64,000 bases of DNA from Sphingobacterium faecale (GTDB lineage Bacteria; Bacteroidota; Bacteroidia; Sphingobacteriales; Sphingobacteriaceae), in contig NZ_JAERTY010000001.1 of NCBI RefSeq assembly GCF_016746095.1, positions 1-64,000 on the forward strand. Direction: 5' to 3'. Position numbers and translations under genes: made by a program. Shown here in pieces: positions 1-9,250 of the stretch (positions are counted from its first letter, which is position 1; each line of letters begins with the position of its first letter). The notes under the pieces are model-generated. The model searched no databases, was not told the DNA's origin, and saw only the letters and a program-made list of their open reading frames with translations.

Positions 1-87
1 GGTTCTTACTGAACCGTGACCTTGAACGATCCGATCGACAATACTAAGTTTGAATTCCAAACTATGTTTTTTGTTTTTTCTCATAAA
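1..87. other. Window edge, no supported gene
   Basis: The first 87 bases contain no complete gene. One forward frame is open from the window edge to a stop at base 45 and could be the tail of an upstream gene converging on the arginine decarboxylase, but it is too short to recognise. Confidence 0.3.
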
Positions 88-124
88 AATGCCCCCAGAA
101 AGTGTCTAACTTTTTGGGGGCATT
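88..124 (-). terminator. Hairpin terminator after arginine decarboxylase
   Basis: Arms at 88-103 and 109-124 (AATGCCCCC pairing with GGGGGCATT, then a mismatch and further pairs) enclose a 5-base loop. On the minus strand the stem is followed by a run containing several T. It lies 27 bases beyond the stop of the minus-strand decarboxylase and may also serve a gene converging from the left. Confidence 0.7.
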
Positions 125-150
125 GCATCGCATGCCCCTTTTTATGTTGA

Positions 151-1542
151 TTATTGATAACCTAAAAGTTTCATGACTTGTTTGGAGTTTTGCTCCTCGC
201 CAAATACTTCGTAGTTGAATGTCTCGTCTCTATTGCGACGTATCAATACATGCTTGGGGGATGGAAGCAAGCAATGATGAATACCTCCATAACCGCTCAA
301 TACATCCTGGTAAGCTCCCGTATGGAAGAAACCTAAATATTGTACTTTACGTGTTTTGGGCATGAACACCGAGTTCATATGTGCCTCTTGGTTGTAATAA
401 TCCTGGCCATCGCATGTAATCCCTCCAAGGTTGACGCGTTCGTATTCTGAATCCCAGTTATTGATCGGCAATAGGATATATTTTTGATTCAATGCCCATA
501 CATCCGGTAGATTGGTGATAAATGAACCATCGATCATAAACCATTTTTCGCGGTCATTCTGTTGTTTACGGCCCAATACTTTGTACAGGATGCCGGAAGC
601 TTCTGCTACAGTATATTTGCCAAACTCGGTAATGATATCCGGTTCCATGACTTCGTGGTGCGCACAGATCTGTTTGATGCGGTTTACGATCTCGTTGACC
701 ATATATTCATAGTCGAAGTCGTGTACCAAAGAATCTTTGAAAGGCATACCACCGCCGATATCTAGCGTGTCCAGTTCGGGATTTACCTTCTTGAACTTAC
801 AGTATAAAGTCACATACTTCTCTAACTCATTCCAGTAGTAAGGGGTATCCGATATACCGGAGTTGATGAAGAAGTGTAATAATTTTACTTTAAAATGGGG
901 GTTGTCTGCGATCTTATTGTTGTAGAAGTCGATCACATCCTCTATACGCACCCCTAGACGCGATGTATAAAACTGCGAATCGGGCTGCTCTTCTGAGGCG
1001 ATACGTATACCGAGTGCACAGGGTTCGTCCAGTTCGATCTCGTCATCATATAGATTGAACTCTTCCTTATTGTCGAGTACGGGAATGATATTCTTATACC
1101 CATCGTGTATCATGTCGATGATGTACTGTTTGTACTGGTAGGTTTTAAAACCATTACAGATGACCGTAATGTCCTTGGTAACCGTTCCTGCTCGTTCAAG
1201 GGAGTCAATCATAGGCATGTCAAAGGCCGATGAAGTCTCCAGGTGGATATCGTTTTTAAGGGCTTCCTCTACGATATGTTTGAAGTGCGAAGATTTGGTA
1301 CAATAACAATACTTGTACGACCCCCTGTAGTCGTGTTTAAGGATAGCGGTTTGAAAAAGAATCTTCGCCTGTTGAATTTTTTTGCTGACAATAGGTAGAT
1401 AGGTAAACCGCAAGGGAGTTCCATACGTCTCTATCATTTCCATCAAATTCAAATCATGGAAGTACAATTCGTCGTCGATTATTTCGAATCCGTCTTGCGG
1501 AAAACCAACACTTAAGTCAAGAAATTCCTGATAGCTCTGCAT
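151..1542 (-). CDS. speA: Arginine decarboxylase, PLP fold type III
   Basis: A 463-residue PLP enzyme expected to convert arginine to agmatine, the entry to polyamine synthesis, in the cytoplasm. The N-terminal TIM-barrel half carries the YCTKSS segment with K83 as probable Schiff-base lysine, and DIGGGMPF at 261-268 is the phosphate-binding glycine loop. TCDG at 376-379 matches the conserved Cys-Asp substrate motif of the C-terminal beta domain. It belongs to the short Bacteroidota clade, about 460 residues, rather than the 630-residue E. coli SpeA type. Arginine specificity is assigned from family resemblance; a related diamino-acid decarboxylase cannot be excluded. It is transcribed divergently from argS, with 109 bases between start codons. 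Confidence 0.85.
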   Translation of the reverse strand: MQSYQEFLDLSVGFPQDGFEIIDDELYFHDLNLMEMIETYGTPLRFTYLPIVSKKIQQAKILFQTAILKHDYRGSYKYCYCTKSSHFKHIVEEALKNDIHLETSSAFDMPMIDSLERAGTVTKDITVICNGFKTYQYKQYIIDMIHDGYKNIIPVLDNKEEFNLYDDEIELDEPCALGIRIASEEQPDSQFYTSRLGVRIEDVIDFYNNKIADNPHFKVKLLHFFINSGISDTPYYWNELEKYVTLYCKFKKVNPELDTLDIGGGMPFKDSLVHDFDYEYMVNEIVNRIKQICAHHEVMEPDIITEFGKYTVAEASGILYKVLGRKQQNDREKWFMIDGSFITNLPDVWALNQKYILLPINNWDSEYERVNLGGITCDGQDYYNQEAHMNSVFMPKTRKVQYLGFFHTGAYQDVLSGYGGIHHCLLPSPKHVLIRRNRDETFNYEVFGEEQNSKQVMKLLGYQ

Positions 1543-1558
1543 TTTTTATTATTTTTGG

Positions 1559-1589
1559 CAAAGATATACTTTCATAATGAATACCTAAA
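1559..1589 (-). promoter_or_regulatory. Candidate Bacteroidota promoter for speA
   Basis: Read on the minus strand, TATCTTTG (1559-1566) is an exact match to the Bacteroidota -7 consensus TAnnTTTG. Nineteen bases upstream is TTTA, three of four bases of the -33 TTTG box. It sits about 17 bases before the speA start codon. Confidence 0.5.
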
Positions 1590-1651
1590 CACTTTGGGTG
1601 TTATTTTTTCTGTTCATTATCAAGGAGATACAGATATTACACAATATTTAC

Positions 1652-3436
1652 ATGGCTAACTCTATACAACTTACGCTCGTCCAAGAGACGGTAGCGGCGG
1701 TAAAGTCACTTTATGACGCCGATATTCCAGATTCTCAGATTACTTTGCAGGAAACCCGCAAAGAATTTGAAGGGCAAATTACTATTGTGACTTTTCCTGT
1801 CACACGATTCTCAAAAAAATCACCGGAGCAGACCGGAATGGAGATAGGTGCTTATTTGCAGGAACGTATTCCGGAGATAGCGGCTTATAATGTGATCAAA
1901 GGGTTCTTGAACGTAAGCTTGTCGGATGCGTACTGGATAGCGATGTTGAATGATACAATATTGCAGGATGGCTTTGGTCAGTTTGCGAAAAATGGAAAGA
2001 AGCTCATGGTCGAATATTCTTCGCCCAATACCAACAAACCATTGCACCTGGGACACATCCGTAACAACCTTTTAGGCTATTCGGTGGCAGAGATCCTGAA
2101 GGCATACGGTTATGAGGTGGTCAAAGCCAACCTGGTAAATGATAGGGGTATTCATATCTGTAAGTCGATGTTGGCCTGGCAGCGTTGGGGCAATGGAGAG
2201 ACTCCACAATCGGCTGGCATAAAAGGGGACCATCTGGTCGGTAAGTACTATGTGGTATTTGATAAAGAATACAAGAAGGAAATCGAAGCTTTAAAGGCAG
2301 AAGGGCAGTCGGAAGACGAGGCAAAAAAGAACGCCCCGTTGATGAAGGCTGCGCAAACTATGCTGCAGCAGTGGGAGGCAGGTGATGAAAGCGTGATCAC
2401 GCTGTGGAAGACGATGAACGGATGGGTGTATGAAGGTTTTGCTAAGACGTATAAACAACTGGGGGTGGACTTTGATAAGTACTATTACGAATCAGATACC
2501 TATCTCCTGGGAAAAGATATTATTCAGGAAGGGCTGGAAAAAGGTGTGTTTTTCAAAAAGGAAGACAATTCGGTATGGATTGACCTGACAGATGAAGGCC
2601 TTGATCAAAAGCTGGTGCTCCGTGGGGACGGGACGTCGGTGTATATTACACAGGATCTGGGAACTGCTCAGCTTAAATATGATGAATTCCACATGGATGA
2701 ATCGATCTATGTCGTCGGGAATGAGCAGGATTATCACTTCAAGGTATTATTTATGATCTTGAAGAAATTAGGGAAGACATGGGCCGATGGTCTGTTCCAT
2801 CTTTCTTATGGGATGGTCGATCTGCCATCGGGCAAGATGAAGTCTAGGGAAGGGACTGTCGTAGATGCGGATGACCTGATGGATGAGATGATTGAGACAG
2901 CCAAAGAACGTACCGAAGAGCTGGGTAAGACAGAAGGATTTGAGGAAGAGGAAAAGGATACGCTGTATAATACTATTGGTATGGGAGCTCTTAAATACTT
3001 CTTACTTAAAGTGGATCCAAAAAAGAGGTTACTGTTTGATCCCAAAGAGTCTGTAGATTTTCAGGGACATACGGGTCCTTTTATTCAATATACACATGCC
3101 CGTATCAAGTCGGTGCTGCGCAAAGCGGCATTTGACAATGCGACTCCCCGGTTAATACCTCCCTCGTTCTCTTCTTATGAGAGGGATCTGATCCAGGTGC
3201 TGGCGAACTACCCTGCCGTGGTGGAGATGGCAGCAAATGAGTTTAGCCCCGCACAAATAGCGAACTATACCTATGAAGTGGCCAAATTGTACAATAAATT
3301 CTATCACGAGGAGAGTATTCTTAAGGCCGAAAAGGAGGACGTAAAGACCTTCCGCCTGCATTTATCGGTAGCAGCAGCTCGTACCATCGCCGAGGGGATG
3401 CGTCTCTTAGGAATCGAGGTACCGGAGCGGATGTAA
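1652..3436 (+). CDS. argS: Arginyl-tRNA synthetase
   Basis: A 594-residue class I aminoacyl-tRNA synthetase that charges tRNA-Arg. An N-terminal Arg-S additional domain precedes the Rossmann catalytic core, with the HIGH signature as LHLGH at 131-135 and the KMSKS-type loop as KMKS at 395-398. A C-terminal DALR anticodon-binding domain follows (HTGPFIQYTHAR near its beginning). The frame extends 18 codons further upstream to 1598, but that stretch is hydrophobic and unlike the family. The ATG at 1652 (MANSIQLTL) gives the usual length. Confidence 0.97.
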   Translation: MANSIQLTLVQETVAAVKSLYDADIPDSQITLQETRKEFEGQITIVTFPVTRFSKKSPEQTGMEIGAYLQERIPEIAAYNVIKGFLNVSLSDAYWIAMLNDTILQDGFGQFAKNGKKLMVEYSSPNTNKPLHLGHIRNNLLGYSVAEILKAYGYEVVKANLVNDRGIHICKSMLAWQRWGNGETPQSAGIKGDHLVGKYYVVFDKEYKKEIEALKAEGQSEDEAKKNAPLMKAAQTMLQQWEAGDESVITLWKTMNGWVYEGFAKTYKQLGVDFDKYYYESDTYLLGKDIIQEGLEKGVFFKKEDNSVWIDLTDEGLDQKLVLRGDGTSVYITQDLGTAQLKYDEFHMDESIYVVGNEQDYHFKVLFMILKKLGKTWADGLFHLSYGMVDLPSGKMKSREGTVVDADDLMDEMIETAKERTEELGKTEGFEEEEKDTLYNTIGMGALKYFLLKVDPKKRLLFDPKESVDFQGHTGPFIQYTHARIKSVLRKAAFDNATPRLIPPSFSSYERDLIQVLANYPAVVEMAANEFSPAQIANYTYEVAKLYNKFYHEESILKAEKEDVKTFRLHLSVAAARTIAEGMRLLGIEVPERM

Positions 3437-3545
3437 TTTAGAAAGTTATCGAGTTAACAAGTGATGAAGTTAACAAGACAACTGGACAAGCCAGACTATG
3501 TCGGGCCAAGCAAGATAACTGGATAACATGTTAACAAGATAACAA
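3437..3545. repeat. Degenerate GTTAACAAG intergenic repeats
   Basis: The 109-base gap between argS and the oxidoreductase holds three copies of GTTAACAAG (3453, 3469, 3530) interspersed with variants such as GATAAC and GTTATC. A similar string follows the flavoprotein gene at 5914-5985. Confidence 0.55.
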
Positions 3546-4622
3546 ATGGAGAAATTTAAAGTTGGTTTGATTGGATTTTCGATAGGTGGACATGTGTTTC
3601 ATGCCCCTTTTATCGCTAGTAATCCAAATCTTGAATTATATAAAGTGACTGCTCGCAAGGAAGAGCAGCAAAAAATGCTAGCCGAACGCTATCCCGAAGC
3701 CATAGGGGTATTGTCGTCAGATGATATTATCCAGGATCCTGAAGTGGATATCGTGGTAGTAGCGACTTCTAATGATGTACATTACAGCCTCACCAAGGCG
3801 GCATTGGAGGCAGGGAAGCATGTGATTGTTGAAAAGCCTTTTACCAATACATCGGCAGAAGCAGATGCTCTGATTGCTTTGGCAAAAGATAAAGGATTGT
3901 TGCTCTCGGTACATCATAATGCGCGTTTTCACTCGGACTTTAAAACTGTACAGAAAGTACTGGCCTCGGGAAGACTGGGACGTGTAGTACATTATGAAGC
4001 GCGTTTTGACCGCTTCCGTAACTTCTTGCGGGAGGGGGCGTGGCGTGAGGCCGCACTTCCCGGATCGGGAATACACTATGACCTTGGTGCTCATTTGATT
4101 GATCAGGCTATGCAGCTGTTTGGACATCCCGACGCTGTTTTTGCTGACTTAAGGGCGCAGCGTGATGGGGCTAAGGCAATCGATGATTTTGAATTTATTT
4201 TGTCCTACCCAGGTCTTAAAGTGTCTCTGAAAGGGCAGATGCTGGCAAAAGAACCTACGCCTAGATTTGCAATTTATGGTATGAACGGGTGTTTTGTAAA
4301 ACGCGGCGTAGATCCGCAGGAGAATCTGTTGCGCGCAGGAGCCCGTCCTGAAGGTGACCCCAATTGGGGGGTAGAGCCTGCTTCGATACAGGGAAAGCTA
4401 TCTTTATTGGAAGATGGACAGGATGTGGAAGAGTATGTGTTGAGTGAAATCGGTACCGGCCAGGATTTCTATAAAAATATTGTCGCTACGCTATTGGGAG
4501 TGGAGGAACTCTTTGTTAAGCCCGAACAAGCGCGGGATGTAATCCGTGTCCTGGAACTGGCAGAACAGTCATGGGCAGAACAACGAACGATGAAAACTGA
4601 AGGCGAGTTGATATCTGGCTAG
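3546..4622 (+). CDS. Gfo/Idh/MocA family oxidoreductase
   Basis: A 358-residue NAD(P)-dependent dehydrogenase of the glucose-fructose oxidoreductase/inositol dehydrogenase family. The N-terminal Rossmann fold starts KVGLIGFSIGGHVFHAPF, and the EKPFTNT motif near residue 96 supplies the conserved lysine. The second half is the GFO-type alpha/beta domain, including a GSGIHYDLGAHLIDQA segment with the typical catalytic-region histidine. It resembles the YdgJ/YhhX subgroup acting on sugars or cyclitols, but the substrate is not determinable. It is flanked by repeat-rich gaps on both sides, so it is probably monocistronic. Confidence 0.88.
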   Translation: MEKFKVGLIGFSIGGHVFHAPFIASNPNLELYKVTARKEEQQKMLAERYPEAIGVLSSDDIIQDPEVDIVVVATSNDVHYSLTKAALEAGKHVIVEKPFTNTSAEADALIALAKDKGLLLSVHHNARFHSDFKTVQKVLASGRLGRVVHYEARFDRFRNFLREGAWREAALPGSGIHYDLGAHLIDQAMQLFGHPDAVFADLRAQRDGAKAIDDFEFILSYPGLKVSLKGQMLAKEPTPRFAIYGMNGCFVKRGVDPQENLLRAGARPEGDPNWGVEPASIQGKLSLLEDGQDVEEYVLSEIGTGQDFYKNIVATLLGVEELFVKPEQARDVIRVLELAEQSWAEQRTMKTEGELISG

Positions 4623-4623
4623 A

Positions 4624-4702
4624 AAAGGTGATAATAGTGAAGTAGGTGAATGTGGTGATGTATCTATTAACCTTCTTCACCGTCATAACTTCCCTCACCT
4701 TT
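4624..4702 (+). repeat. Imperfect inverted repeat before flavoprotein gene
   Basis: AAGGTGA at 4625-4631 faces TCACCTT at 4695-4701. The arms also share GTGAAG/CTTCAC-like pairings inside, giving a long imperfect hairpin. It ends only 17 bases before the TTG start of the next gene. It may terminate the oxidoreductase transcript or limit translation of the next gene. Confidence 0.45.
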
Positions 4703-4718
4703 ATAACAAATAAAAAAA

Positions 4719-5915
4719 TTGAACAACTACGACGCTATTATAATAGGTGCTGGTGCCTGTGGATTGATGTGTGCGGTGCAGGCGGGCCTGCTGGGGAAGA
4801 AGACATTAGTGTTGGAACGGAATGATAAACCCGGTGCCAAAATACTGATCTCAGGTGGAGGACGCTGTAATTATACCAACTTATACACTTCTACGGACAA
4901 TTTTGTGTCGGACAATCCGAAATTCCTGAATGCGGTATTCGCACAGTGGACCGTGGAGGATACCATTGCTTTTTTTGAAAACTTCGGGCATATTAAAGGA
5001 CAGGAGAAGACTCTTGGGCAGCTTTTTCCTATATCTAATAAGGCTAAAGATGTTGTTGCTACGTTTACACAGCTGCTATATGATACCGGACAGGATATCT
5101 GGTTAAATACTTTGGTAAAAGAGCTGAAACAAGGTGATGCTGGTTATGTATTGACCGTAGAGCGTGAAGGGCGGGTGGAATCTCTTGCTGCTGCGAAAAT
5201 AGTTTTTGCTTCAGGGGGCTTGCCGGTTGCTAAACTGGGGGCTTCTGATTTTGCATTACGTACGGCGCGGACACTGGGCATGGAAGTGGTCTCGACAGCT
5301 CCGGCTCTCGTGCCGCTGACTATCACTGGCAAAGATGCCGAATGGTATGCCTCATTATCGGGCAACTCTGTATACGCTAGGGTATATAACGATAAAATTT
5401 CATTCGAAGAAAATATTCTATTTACCCATTGGGGCTTGAGTGGGCCTGCAATTTTACAGATATCTTCCTACTGGAAGGCGGGAGAGATTTTTACGATGGA
5501 CTTGCTGCCGATGTTTAAACTGAGCGAACTGATTGCGCAGGAACGGAGTGCCGGCGGTAAACGTACCGTGGGGCAGTTGCTGCAAGGTTATTTTACGAAG
5601 AAGATGGTCGATGCCTTGGGAAAGTTTCTGCCCGTCGATGTGAAAATAGCCTCATTGGGCAAAGCTGACGCTAAACTGGTCGTTGATACTATTCACCAAT
5701 TTAAGGTTAAGCCTGCTGGTGATAAGGGGTACGATAAGGCAGAAGTTATGCGTGGAGGAATCTCTACGGCTGAGCTTCACCCTAAGACCCTGGAGGCTAA
5801 AAAGTACCCCGGACTATATTTCGGAGGAGAGGCTGTGGATGTCACGGGCTGGCTCGGAGGGTATAACTTCCAATGGGCATGGGCAGCAGGTTATGCTATA
5901 GCGCAGGATATATGA
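4719..5915 (+). CDS. HI0933/BaiN-family flavoprotein
   Basis: A 398-residue FAD-dependent oxidoreductase of the HI0933/YhiN/BaiN group. The N-terminal dinucleotide-binding motif is GAGACGLMCA. ISGGGRCNYTN follows at about residue 44, a hallmark of this family. The C-terminal stretch GGEAVDVTGWLGGYNFQWAW closes the FAD site. The start is TTG at 4719, because the flavin-binding strand begins five codons later and no ATG lies upstream in frame. Physiological substrates of most family members are unknown, so the reaction is not assigned. Confidence 0.88.
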   Translation: MNNYDAIIIGAGACGLMCAVQAGLLGKKTLVLERNDKPGAKILISGGGRCNYTNLYTSTDNFVSDNPKFLNAVFAQWTVEDTIAFFENFGHIKGQEKTLGQLFPISNKAKDVVATFTQLLYDTGQDIWLNTLVKELKQGDAGYVLTVEREGRVESLAAAKIVFASGGLPVAKLGASDFALRTARTLGMEVVSTAPALVPLTITGKDAEWYASLSGNSVYARVYNDKISFEENILFTHWGLSGPAILQISSYWKAGEIFTMDLLPMFKLSELIAQERSAGGKRTVGQLLQGYFTKKMVDALGKFLPVDVKIASLGKADAKLVVDTIHQFKVKPAGDKGYDKAEVMRGGISTAELHPKTLEAKKYPGLYFGGEAVDVTGWLGGYNFQWAWAAGYAIAQDI

Positions 5916-5985
5916 TGGAGTTAACAAGTTATCAGGTGAACAAGTTAAGTAGATAACTAGATAACACATTCACTCGATAACAAGA
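5914..5985. repeat. Second block of GTTAACAAG-type repeats
   Basis: The short gap between convergent genes carries one exact GTTAACAAG (5920-5928) and variants (GTTATC, GATAAC, GTGAACAAG). It resembles the block at 3437-3545. Confidence 0.5.
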
Positions 5986-7149
5986 CTACATCCTCCGCTT
6001 ATAAATACGATCTACAATCACCGCTATCGCGCCATCTCCGGTGACATTACAGGCGGTACCAAAACTATCCATAGCGATGTAGAGGGAAATCATCAGTGCT
6101 TGGCTCGGTGCATCGAATCCTAGCATAGAAGCGATTACTCCTATAGCGGCCATGATGGCCCCACCGGGTACTCCAGGAGCGGCAATCATGGTGACACCGA
6201 GCATGCAGATGAAACCGGCCATTTGGAAGGTATCGATAGGCATACCCTGCATCAGCATCAAAGCAACAACGCAGGCGACAATCTTGAGCATACTCCCTGC
6301 GAGATGGATAGTTGCACAGAGGGGTACCGTAAAATTGGCAATATCTTCCGCTACACCGGCTTTCTTGGCTTGTGCTAAGGTGACCGGAATGGTGGCTGCA
6401 GATGACTGCGTCCCCAGAGCGGTGAAATAAGCAGGCATCATGGTCATCAGTAGACGAAAGGGATTCTTTCGGCTGATAAACCCAGCTATGGTAAACTGTA
6501 TAATCAAGAGAAGAATATGCATGGCAAAAATAACACCGATGATCTTGATGAATACATCCAATATCATTCCGACTTTGCCTGAATAGGTCATATCCAGAAA
6601 TATACCGAAAATGAAGATCGGAAGAATAGGAATGATCAGCTTCTCGATCAAGAAAGAGATTATCTTTTCAAAATCAATGGCTACCCGTTCTAACGTAGAA
6701 TTTTCTAAACGTGCTAAGCCGATACCGATAAGAAAGGCGAAAACCAGTGCGCTCATCACATCAAACAGAGGAGGGAAGCTAAGCGTGAAATAAGGGGAGA
6801 GTGTTTTTGTTGATTCTTCAATGGTACCAGCAGCCTGTCCATTGATCAATGAAGGAAATACGGCCATACTACCAAAATAGGAAGAGAAACCGGCAAATAG
6901 AGTAGATCCATAAGCTATTCCAACGGTGATCAGCAGGAGGCTACCAGCTGTCTTGCCTAGTTTAGCAATAGCAGGGATAATTAATCCCACTATGATCAGT
7001 GGGATCAAAAATTTAAGCAGTTGGTCGAATAGAGAATTGAAGGTCGTAAAAATACGACCTAATGATTCCGGTATGATATAGCCTGCACCTATACCTAATG
7101 CAATAGCAACGACAATGCGAAAGAGGAGGTTGTTTGTAATCTGCTTCAT
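5986..7149 (-). CDS. Dicarboxylate/amino acid:cation symporter
   Basis: A 387-residue polytopic inner-membrane carrier of the DAACS (glutamate transporter homologue) family. Multiple hydrophobic segments run through the protein. The re-entrant loop region is represented by TALGTQSSAATIPVTL (the serine-rich hairpin), and the substrate/cation region by the late AMDSFGTACNVTGDGAIAV, where the family has NMDG..NV..D. It probably imports a C4-dicarboxylate or an acidic or small amino acid with sodium or protons. It begins 12 bases after the stop of the M3 peptidase gene, so the two are probably co-transcribed. A role in taking up released amino acids is a reasonable inference only. Confidence 0.88.
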   Translation of the reverse strand: MKQITNNLLFRIVVAIALGIGAGYIIPESLGRIFTTFNSLFDQLLKFLIPLIIVGLIIPAIAKLGKTAGSLLLITVGIAYGSTLFAGFSSYFGSMAVFPSLINGQAAGTIEESTKTLSPYFTLSFPPLFDVMSALVFAFLIGIGLARLENSTLERVAIDFEKIISFLIEKLIIPILPIFIFGIFLDMTYSGKVGMILDVFIKIIGVIFAMHILLLIIQFTIAGFISRKNPFRLLMTMMPAYFTALGTQSSAATIPVTLAQAKKAGVAEDIANFTVPLCATIHLAGSMLKIVACVVALMLMQGMPIDTFQMAGFICMLGVTMIAAPGVPGGAIMAAIGVIASMLGFDAPSQALMISLYIAMDSFGTACNVTGDGAIAVIVDRIYKRRM

Positions 7150-7161
7150 CGGTTTATGCTG

Positions 7162-9192
7162 TTATTTTAGTAAGCCTGCTCTTCTTAATAACGGCTCTAC
7201 CTGCGGTGCCTGACCTCTAAAACGTAGATAGAGGTCCATAGGATGCTCTGTGCCTCCTTTGGAAAGAACGGTATCCTTGAATTTTGTAGCGACTTCTCTG
7301 TTGAATATCCCATGCTCTTTAAAGTAGGCAAATGCATCGGCATCGAGTACCTCAGCCCACTTATAGCTGTAGTATCCGGACGAATAACCTCCGTTGAAGA
7401 TATGGGAAAAACTTGGGCTCATGGCATTCTCGGCGACATCGGGATAAAGCTTTGTGGAGGCAAACTCTTGGTTTTCGAAAGCCTTAAGTGATGTGATGGT
7501 GGTCGGATCGGCTCCATGCCAACCCATGTCTAATAGACCGAAACTAATCTGTCTTAAGGTAGCCATTCCTTCTAGGAAGGACGCGGATTCTTTGATCTTC
7601 TCGACCAGTTCCATAGGGATATTCTCGCCGTTCTGGTAATGTTTGGCAAATAAAGCCAAGGCTTCCTCTTCATAGCACCAGTTTTCCATGATCTGGCTCG
7701 GCAGCTCCACAAAATCCCAATATACCGATGTCCCTGATAATCCAGGATACGTGGTGTCGGCCAGCATGCCGTGTAGGGCATGACCAAATTCGTGGAATAG
7801 GGTGGTGACCTCCTGGAAAGTGAGTAATGAAGGTTTGGAGACAGTAGGGCGTGTAAAATTGCATACGATAGATACATGCGGACGTTCTTCAGTATCTTGA
7901 TAACGGTACTGGGGTTTGAAAGAAGTCATCCAAGCGCCATTACGTTTGCCTCTGCGTGGGAAAAAGTCGGTATAAAAAACAGCGACTAGCTCACCGGCTT
8001 CATTGCTGACTTCAAAGGTCCGGACTTCTTCGTGGTACTTATCGATGTTGTATATTTCTTTGAAATGTAGACCATATAGACGCTTTGCTATTTCGTAGGC
8101 TCCGGCCAAAACTTTTTCTAATTGAAAGTAGGGTTTTAACTTCTCGTCGTCCAGATTAAAGCGTTCTTGCTTTAGTTTTTCGGAATAGTAGGCTCCGTCC
8201 CATTTTTCAAGTTGGGTAATGCCATCGCGTTTTTTTGCAAAATCAGAAAGCTCTTGGAACTCGCGCTGTGCTGCTGGTTTGGCTTTTTCTAATAAGTCAG
8301 CTAAAAATTCGTTGACTTTGTCCGGAGACTGTGCCATGCGTTCTTCTAGCACAAAATGGGCATGGGTCTTGTATCCCAGTAGTTGCGCTCTTCTGAATCG
8401 GAGCTGAGCGATCTGGATTACATGCTCTTCATTGTTGTAATCATTGTCCTGAAATGCTTTACGTCCTGCCGCTAATGCCATCTCACGGCGTAGTTCGCGA
8501 TTGTCGGCATAAGTGACAAAGGGAATATAGCTCGGGTAGTCTAATGTAAATAACCATCCTTGTTTATCTTGACTCGCAGCTAATGCTGCTGCGGCTTCGA
8601 TTACACCTTCGGGCAGTCCGGAGAGATCAGCCTCGTTCTCGATCAATAGTTGGTATGCATTGGTTTCGGCTAGTACATTTTCACCAAATTTTAACTTTAG
8701 AATAGCGAGTTCTGTATCAATTTTACGGAGTTCGTCCTTGTCCTGCCCTTCCAATAGTGCACCATTACGTGCAAAGTCTTTATACGATTTCTCTAGTAAG
8801 GTATACTGTTCTGCTGTGAGGTCTAGATTTGCACGTTGGTCATATACCTGCTGTATGCGTTTGAAAAGGTCAAAGTTGAGCGTGATATCATTGCTCAGTT
8901 CGGAGAGTTTTGGAGCTATTTCCTGTGCGATCTTTTCGAGTTCGTCATTTGTCTCGGCCGAATGCAGGTTGAAGAATATGCTGGATAAACGGTCTAAAGT
9001 CATGCCCGAAAAGGCCATGGCTTCTATCGTATTTTCAAATGTAGCCGAAGCGGGATTGTGTACGATGGCGTCTACCTCATCTTTTGTTTTTTGGATGGCT
9101 TCTTCAAAAGCTGGGATATAATCTTCGTTCTTTATGTGTGAAAATGGCGCTGTATTGTGCAGCGTGTCAAATTTGTTCGTTAGTATTGCCAT
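7162..9192 (-). CDS. M3 family oligopeptidase (Dcp/PrlC-like)
   Basis: A 676-residue zinc metallopeptidase of family M3 (thimet oligopeptidase/peptidyl-dipeptidase Dcp/oligopeptidase A). The catalytic motif HEFGH is at 467-471, and the third zinc ligand is expected in the downstream ELPSQIMENW stretch. The helical N-terminal half and length fit the family. There is no signal peptide, so it is a cytoplasmic enzyme trimming short peptides. Dcp and PrlC types cannot be told apart by reading. The downstream symporter gene follows by 12 bases. Confidence 0.93.
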   Translation of the reverse strand: MAILTNKFDTLHNTAPFSHIKNEDYIPAFEEAIQKTKDEVDAIVHNPASATFENTIEAMAFSGMTLDRLSSIFFNLHSAETNDELEKIAQEIAPKLSELSNDITLNFDLFKRIQQVYDQRANLDLTAEQYTLLEKSYKDFARNGALLEGQDKDELRKIDTELAILKLKFGENVLAETNAYQLLIENEADLSGLPEGVIEAAAALAASQDKQGWLFTLDYPSYIPFVTYADNRELRREMALAAGRKAFQDNDYNNEEHVIQIAQLRFRRAQLLGYKTHAHFVLEERMAQSPDKVNEFLADLLEKAKPAAQREFQELSDFAKKRDGITQLEKWDGAYYSEKLKQERFNLDDEKLKPYFQLEKVLAGAYEIAKRLYGLHFKEIYNIDKYHEEVRTFEVSNEAGELVAVFYTDFFPRRGKRNGAWMTSFKPQYRYQDTEERPHVSIVCNFTRPTVSKPSLLTFQEVTTLFHEFGHALHGMLADTTYPGLSGTSVYWDFVELPSQIMENWCYEEEALALFAKHYQNGENIPMELVEKIKESASFLEGMATLRQISFGLLDMGWHGADPTTITSLKAFENQEFASTKLYPDVAENAMSPSFSHIFNGGYSSGYYSYKWAEVLDADAFAYFKEHGIFNREVATKFKDTVLSKGGTEHPMDLYLRFRGQAPQVEPLLRRAGLLK

Positions 9193-9250
9193 GGGGTAAA
9201 GTTAATAAATATTTGTGCGGATTTGGAACCGCACAAATATTCAAAAACAT

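Noticed and set aside
1598-1651. Upstream extension of argS
   Set aside because: The 18 extra residues are hydrophobic and not seen in the family; the ATG at 1652 gives a standard N-terminus.
8660-9121. Forward 153-codon frame opposite the M3 peptidase
   Set aside because: Serine- and cysteine-rich translation without domain character; the peptidase on the other strand is certain.
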